Assembly: GCA_022453515.1 (NCBI GenBank) | Contig: JAJNNY010000001.1 | Span: 1 to 64,000, forward strand | Length of the DNA: 64,000 nt | From: Astrocystis sublimbata | Taxonomy: Eukaryota; Ascomycota; Sordariomycetes; Xylariales; Xylariaceae | Direction of reading: 5' to 3' | In this document: positions 58,048 through 64,000 of the stretch, one piece after another | Numbering within the stretch: position 1 is the first letter of the stretch | Layout: each line of letters opens with the position of its first letter | Position numbers and translations under genes: made by a program | Notes under the pieces: generated by a model | What the model was told of the DNA's origin: nothing | The model's input: only the letters and a program-made list of their open reading frames with translations | Databases searched by the model: none

Positions 58048-58313
58048 CTCGCATGGTGATGGTCTTTTCGCTTTCGTGCCGCCCTAGCGTCCCTCTCGTC
58101 TTTCTCCTGCTTGTCACGTTCCTTGTTTGTCTTCTCCATCGTCTTGTGCGTCCACGCCCTTTCAGCTGACAATGGTTATCAGCATGCATTCGTTGAGGGT
58201 ACTGTTTGCGAGGATTGATACGTAGTGCAAGGGATCATATGCTGACTATGGGATGGGACAACCTACCATCTGTCTGATGATACTGCCTGGGCTTTTTTCT
58301 GTCCTGAGCCATG
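58048..58313 (-). CDS. Possible 5' exons of a small charged protein (incomplete)
   Basis: Two linked exons in open frame: 58313-58268 (MAQDRKKPRQYHQTD) and 58165-58048, joined by a GTAGGT donor and gtcag acceptor with a tgctgataac branch site. Exon 2 reads AERAWTHKTMEKTNKERDKQ, then EKDERDARAARKRKDHHHAR, and ends in a GTACGT donor. The text is highly charged and helical, like a coiled-coil or bZIP-like tail, without a recognised family. I could not choose a third exon with confidence, so the model is partial. It may equally be chance or a decayed gene. Confidence 0.3.
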
Positions 58314-61300
58314 TTAGGGGGCGAACAATGTGCTAATCGGAAGCAGACACAGAATGAGATGCGTCGTTATGTCTACAATGCGCAGTAATTCAAGACGAAC
58401 TACCAGTGCAATCAACGAACGATGAACGGCACACTCACCAGGAGATGAATTACGGCAAGCAAGATTACCAAAACCATGGGAGCAACTTACCCACTCTCTC
58501 AGTCAAGTCGACCCAAATGGCTAGCCAGATCAGTTCAGAGAAAATCCCAAGCGCGATGTTAATCGTACTGTGCTGACCACCGGTGGTCTGGAACTTTGGC
58601 GAGCAATAGGCCTATTAAGTGCTGTCAATCGAGCGGGAACGACGCTTCCGGCTTATTATTATCTTAGCTTGGACACATTGGTGACTTCACGCATCACGGA
58701 GAAGAGGCAAATCTGACTCTCCCCTCTTACCGCCGATCTGATCAGATAGCGCACATTGTTGCGCGTCTCGCCGGCGTACGATGACTGTTGCTTGAGCATC
58801 ATCGGCTGTTCTCCAAGCACTGAGTATCCTTGAGTTCCGACGGGTAGCATTAGTGTCTCTGGAAACTGACTAAGTACTTCTAGGGATTACGCATCACTGC
58901 TTGGTACCTACCTGCTCTCGTCGGCCACCAGAATCAGTGAGTCCCTGACCTGCTGGCTATTGGTGCCGGGGAAAAGTGCATTGCAAGGTCCTTGGTGGCC
59001 CTAGAGCAAGATAGCCGATGCGGTACTTGGACTTGTTTATCGCTACCCAAGGAGGCTCGTGGTTATGTACACACCGTCCCCACCTGGCCGGCGGTGGATT
59101 CCGTCAAAATATGATGACTAGCTACATGTAAGTACTCGTCTGGCCTCCCACGGGTGGCAGTCAGTATGCACTGGCTTGTGCCATAACCCAAACCCGTAAT
59201 GGATTAGAAAGATTGTGATTGCCCCGGTGTAGGTGGGTGGAGCAACCGCAGTCTCTGTCTTTCCCTGCGCCTGGTCGGTGAGCTGGGACTGTATAAACCA
59301 ACTAAACCCACCCACCCCCTGTTCCCCCCACCCCCTGTTCCCCGTCGTGTCCCCCTATCCCCAAAACAATCCAAAGCCTACGAAACATGCAGAAAGGTCA
59401 CAGCAGGACCAGAAATCGAATTAGCTCCGATACATGTTCTCAAGGCGAGATAATCAACCTGAGCTATTGAAATACAGTGTTGACGCATTCAAGGTCGTGA
59501 ACGAGCCGGCGACGACCGCATGACGGTGACCGTCTCACTCATTTTCAACGGCCCCAGACACCGCACTGACCTACAACCCGTAGGCGTTGTCTCCATCATT
59601 ACATCAACTACGCAACACCAGATTTGTCAGATCCGACCACTTTTGGTGTCACCAAGGAGCGGTTCACGAAAGAACCTTGCAAGCCATCAGGGCTAGGCAC
59701 TACGAACACGGTACTGGGCCACAACGGCGCGTCTTGAACTTTCAGGTGCTGCGCCTCCCCTACGCTGCGTGGACAATATGACGTGGTACGGCAATTGTAG
59801 GGCGTGCAGTACATAATCCCCATTTTGGCATTCGCGAATCGGAATACCAGGTCCACGGTAGGACGAACGATGGGCAGCTGCGCGCATCAGTCCGATGCCA
59901 GATCCAATCGCTCTTTGTGGCAACATAGAAAGCATAATTGCTGCACCAGTGCGCAATCCGCTTCCGCATAGATACTAAGTGTACGGAAACGCTCCTCTGC
60001 CTGCGCGTAGACGAGTCCCAGCTATGAAACGAGCTGCCTGCAAATCGAGGCCACATATGCAGCATGCATGTCTATGCATTGCATTGGCTTACCAACAGCT
60101 GGAGAAATCTCATGCGGGTGATTATGCTGAGCATGTGAAGCCTTTCCAGGTGTGTGTTGATTGTCGCGACATCAGCTCACGGTGTTGAATGACGGAGGTA
60201 GTAAATGGGGATTTACGTGAGACCAATCCTACCTACCTAGGTATTTAAGTAGATAGTGGTGTTCAAGGCCTAGATACCGCATTCAACAAAGTTTTTCAAT
60301 AGTTACCACGATATAAACTGGAAAAACAAATGAGAGATGTGTATAAAAGTCTCACTTATTCTTCAAACTGCTTGCTCTGTATCTACGGGACCGAAATCGG
60401 GTAGTTCCGGGCCGCAACAACTACTTAATTATACCAGCCTCCATCGGCTGGGATTTGAAAAATTTTCCCTGCTGCAGATATTGGTGCCAGACAAGAGTCA
60501 AAGGTACACGTGTGTGTAGGCAGGTACACATCTTTAGCGCAAGAGATGCGGAAAGTAGGCAGGATTGGGTCGATTTCCGAGCATGTGAGACATAATTCCT
60601 TCCAAGGTTTCTATTGGTTTACATAGCCAGCAGCTAGGAACCTATGACGAAGTCACCCCTGGATTGATTCCTCAGTGGATCGGCTCCTAGGCAGCAGGTC
60701 CTACTCCCTGTATGCCATGTCCAATCTCTCATCGTTCGCTGACTTGGCTCCAGGCAGTGCAGTCTCGCACACCAGTTTCCCCTCTTCTCCTGCCCTCACA
60801 CTACGTTAAGTCTGCAGAAAATCCAACCTTAAGAAGTATGAACCAGATTCCAGGGCTCTAGATCTCCTTGGTATGATTCCCAACCACCAAAATAAGACGA
60901 ATTAGCTTCAAGGCAGTGATTTGTAGATGCTGTTGACACGCAGTGTAAGTGTAGGTGGGTGTGAGTTAGTAGACATGTAAATTCACACCCCTCCCGTGCT
61001 CCTATGCCCCTGTACCTGGGCTCGGTTCAGGTGCCGAGCCGTCAGCTAGAAAATATGGGACAACTCGCCGACCTGCAGCGCCTGGTGAAGATCATCTTCC
61101 CCAATGTGATGGATAGTCTTGGTATCATCGCACCTGGAGGATGCTAATGGAAGATCCCATGATCACTGACAAAGCATTTTAATTGATAGGGTTCTACAAG
61201 GGTTAGGGACCTACCGCACAACTCTCTCCTCCACAACACACTTTCGGGCCATATTCGACGCGTTTTTGTAGCGAAAATCACCCACCCACTACGTGCCAAG

Positions 61301-63180
61301 GCAGACAGGAAGGATTGGAAGACAGCATGTTTTTATTTGATTTTCTGATTTAGTTGTTTTTGCTTTTCTTTAGGTATGGGCAGTTTTTGGCTAGCATACG
61401 ACGCGAAAACATATCGAATTTGCGTAGCTCTAGATCGATTTTGCCACCTTATATAGTATGCTAGCCGAAAAAGGCTCACGCTCCCCCGATACACGCGTAA
61501 CAAATCCTAGCTTCGAATGTACCCTGACCGTGCTGTAGAGCAGCTGGGAGATTGACGCGTAGAGCGCCCGCCTTGAAATACCGCACCTAGGTATGTTACG
61601 TTGATTATGGATTGACAGATGCTGTGCTACAGACAAGGTGAGCAGGGGCCCAGGGTGCATGTTGTCTCTGCCGCCAGGGTGCGATGTTTATTTGATCCCA
61701 AAGTTCCTGCAATTAGTGCATCGTTTCCGCTAGCTAATTCGGTAGAACAAGATACAAAAATGTGGTAACAAGGGTGACCCTTGGACTACAATGGCCGTGA
61801 AACCAACCATTGTTCGAGCATTGACCGAACCTGTACTTAGTGTTCATCTCATGATGAACAGGTAAAAAGCGGTGTCTCCTCTAGTGTTAATTGTAGGGAA
61901 ACGGGAACATTGTATCTGTGTATCATGCGCACTTGTGAAAGTGACTCTTGTATTTGTATGAACTGGTTGGGCAGCTTTCGGCCTGTTTAGTTGCCTTGGT
62001 AGAATATCTTGCTTGATTTTCTTATCACTCCTTGAATGGGAAGAGTTTTCTAGTGCGGTTTACACCACTGCATTATATTCCACCTCCAGTTTGACAATAT
62101 CTAGTAAGGAATTACTATGTAGGTGTATCTTTTTGTGTGCCGCAAGCAGTGAAATTCTGTCTGTGACACAAGAGCCTGTAATTAGGCGCGGCGAGGCACA
62201 GGGTGGATGCGGGGGTGGATGCGGGGGTGGATGCTGACAGCATAGCCCTAAAAATCGAAAAGTCCCGATAATAATAAAGAACTTAATGGTGTATTGATAT
62301 AGGGGATTTGCTTCGCCAAGTTACCTAGGTACTGAGCAGATAGGTTGTAGTTTGCCGTATAATGCTGGGGGCGGTGGGGAGGTGCCAGTTCTGGTGATCC
62401 CTACCTACTACTAACTTGGAATCGCCCAGCCCTCACATCGGTAGAGAGCCAATGCTACCATAGGTTGCGTCATGCGAGATCGCCCCTGAGCCACTGCAAG
62501 CCTTCCGCATCCTTAGTTTCTGGTATTCAGGACCTGTAAACATCCATCTATTGGCACGATTGTAGCCCTTACAGGTAAGACTAGAGCTTCTTGCGAGCTT
62601 ATCATCAGCGTCAATACCATTGATAACTTCACCATCAGAAATGTAACAGTGATATTTGTTTCATGCGTTTCCCTCAATTCCTAGAATCAACATTGTTATT
62701 ATGCAATGTTAGCAGTGGGTATGTATTTAATACACCGGCAACTGCTGCGTTTCCAAGGCGAAGTACGGTCGCTGCGCCTGACGGTTCTTCCTAATCATAG
62801 CCCCAGCTCCTATTCATTGGCAAGCAACTAGTGTTTGAGGTCGAGCTACATATCGAGCGTAACTTGCATTCATTTACAGTGACGTACCAGGCGGTTCTAA
62901 CTTCCAACTCGTTCGGTGTCCTGTAGGCTGCACCTTATCGTTTCGGGTCCCAAATTGATGAGCTTTTTTCACAATTGAAGGGATTATCAAGTTGCCAGTT
63001 GCATCTTGCCCAAGTGTGCTGTCAACATTGAAGCTAAGCATGCTCGATGTAGCAGGTGGGGTAGCGTAACATCATGCGGTTTCGGTCAGCGAGATCCTCA
63101 TGCGCCCTCAAATTGGGGTACTTTTGAATTGAACATTATTGAAGCATACATATCGAAGAATCAAGACAAAATCTGGCACA
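58314..63180. other. Gene-poor spacer up to the right-hand HET gene
   Basis: No supported gene in 4.9 kb. Features noted: a C-rich duplication (ccaccccctgttcccc twice) at about 59310-59345, the palindrome TACCTAGGTA at 60234 and 62322, and a 12-base tandem repeat near 62201-62234. Bases 63000-63180 form the likely promoter of the HET gene. Confidence 0.45.
62201..62234. repeat. 12-base tandem repeat, unit gggtggatgcgg
   Basis: Just under three perfect copies of gggtggatgcgg. G-runs alternate with atgc, so quadruplex formation is unlikely; a minisatellite is the simplest reading. Confidence 0.8.
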
Positions 63181-64000
63181 ATGCGGTTGATCAACGTTTT
63201 GACACTTGATTTTGAAGAAGTTACAGACCCCGAAAATACGGCATATGCGATACTATCACATACTTGGGTAGAAGGCCAAGAAGTCAGCCTTCAAGATTGG
63301 ATGAGATGGCGGAGAAAGAGTCGAGGTTGGCAGGACATCGCCACGCGCAGCGGTCTGGCGAAAATCCTCGGCGCTTGCGAGATGACGAAGAAGCACCGCC
63401 TGGACTTCTTATGGGTCGACACTAATTGTATCGACAAGCTCAGTAGCGCAGAGCTCTCCGAAGCCATCAACTCCATGTTCAAATGGTACGAGCTGTCAAC
63501 TATATGTTTTACTTACCTCTCCGATGTCCGCACCGGAAGAAGAGCACTTAGGGACCTGGAGAAGCCCAGCAGGTGGTTCACTAGAGGCTGGACATTACAG
63601 GAGCTCCTCGCCTCCCGCCAGATCATCTTCTTCGACCAAGACTGGTGGAGTGTGGGGACTAAAGAGACCCTCTCTTCAACCATCTCCATGATTACCTCGA
63701 TCAACGAGAAGTATCTCGATGGCTCCAAAAGTTTTCGAGTTGCCAGCGTTGCGGCAAGGATGTCGTGGGCCGCATCGCGTCAAACGAGCCGCAGAGAGGA
63801 TATGGCGTACTCACTGCTCGGACTATTTGATATCAACATGCCTTTGCTATATGGAGAAGGCGACGGGGCTTTCATCAGACTTCAGGAGGAGATTCTCAAG
63901 GTTTCTACAGACCAAACCATTTTTGCCTGGGATTTCGACGGTCGGGTGGACTGGGAGCAGTTCACACCTCGTCCTGCGTGGGTGTCTGTACTTGCACCTT
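63181..64000 (+). CDS. HET-domain protein, N-terminal 273 residues (runs off edge)
   Basis: The frame opens with ATG at 63181 and is open to the last base. MRLINVLTLDFEE followed by AYAILSHTWVEGQEVSLQDW is HET block 1 in the HET-E/HET-D-like subtype, which starts within ten or so residues of the N-terminus. FLWVDTNCIDKLSSAELSEA with INSMFKWYELSTICFTYLSD is block 2; SRWFTRGWTLQELLASRQII is block 3. After the domain, RREDMAYSLLGLFDINMPLL with YGEGDGAFIRLQEEILK matches the usual C-terminal part of the HET-E/HET-D group. Whether a NACHT or WD40 region follows lies beyond the window. No intron seen so far. Confidence 0.9.
   Translation, partial: MRLINVLTLDFEEVTDPENTAYAILSHTWVEGQEVSLQDWMRWRRKSRGWQDIATRSGLAKILGACEMTKKHRLDFLWVDTNCIDKLSSAELSEAINSMFKWYELSTICFTYLSDVRTGRRALRDLEKPSRWFTRGWTLQELLASRQIIFFDQDWWSVGTKETLSSTISMITSINEKYLDGSKSFRVASVAARMSWAASRQTSRREDMAYSLLGLFDINMPLLYGEGDGAFIRLQEEILKVSTDQTIFAWDFDGRVDWEQFTPRPAWVSVLAP

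Noticed and set aside
59309..59345. C-rich duplication as a quadruplex
   Set aside because: Runs of C on the plus strand could form a G-quadruplex on the minus strand, but only two units are present, and no promoter or gene is next to it.
59600..60065. Minus-strand overlapping frames of 82-101 codons
   Set aside because: Three frames overlap one another with no conserved motif; no splice sites link them into a gene.

Overview
The window is nuclear DNA from a filamentous ascomycete (Pezizomycotina). The evidence is many short introns (about 50-120 bases) with GT...AG ends, GC-rich exons in AT-richer spacers, two HET-domain (heterokaryon incompatibility) genes, and several families typical of these fungi (DUF1996, DUF6594, Fta4, a fused PABA synthase). 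I cannot name the species. Exon structures below were read by eye from splice sites and frame. Where I give an exon list, the exon lengths sum to a multiple of three.

0-11 kb is housekeeping. It holds a bifunctional aminodeoxychorismate synthase (+), then a run of minus-strand genes: mitochondrial acyl carrier protein, the TYKY (NDUFS8) subunit of complex I, protein-L-isoaspartate methyltransferase, and an unrecognised conserved-looking protein. ACP and TYKY both belong to complex I and are neighbours. 12-20 kb is accessory: an intronless 1000-residue HET protein, a small secreted Cys-rich protein, long gene-free stretches and a retrotransposon gag remnant. 20.06-22.40 kb holds a full-length oxidosqualene cyclase gene (720 codons over four exons) whose only visible defect is one in-frame TGA at codon 161. 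An orphan exon of another gene abuts its 3' side on the opposite strand.

24-47 kb is again mostly ordinary: mitochondrial citrate carrier, a CBP6/UQCC2-like complex III assembly factor, a BSD2/NDFIP-like membrane adaptor, a secreted DUF1996 protein and, divergent from it, another secreted Cys-containing protein, a fumarylacetoacetase-family protein, a membrane-anchored protein with a metzincin-type zinc motif, a two-helix membrane protein, a calpain, and kinetochore subunit Fta4.

47-64 kb is a gene-poor accessory region. It has a possible small secreted protein, a fungal protein with a degenerate C2H2-like motif, a DUF6594 membrane protein, about 9 kb in which I find only one unsupported exon pair, and a HET-domain gene running off the right edge. 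The palindrome TACCTAGGTA occurs five times in the right half, far above chance for a 10-mer.

I found no CRISPR array, rRNA or convincing tRNA. The strongest leads are the cyclase with one nonsense codon, the tail-anchored metzincin-like protein, and the repeated palindrome.
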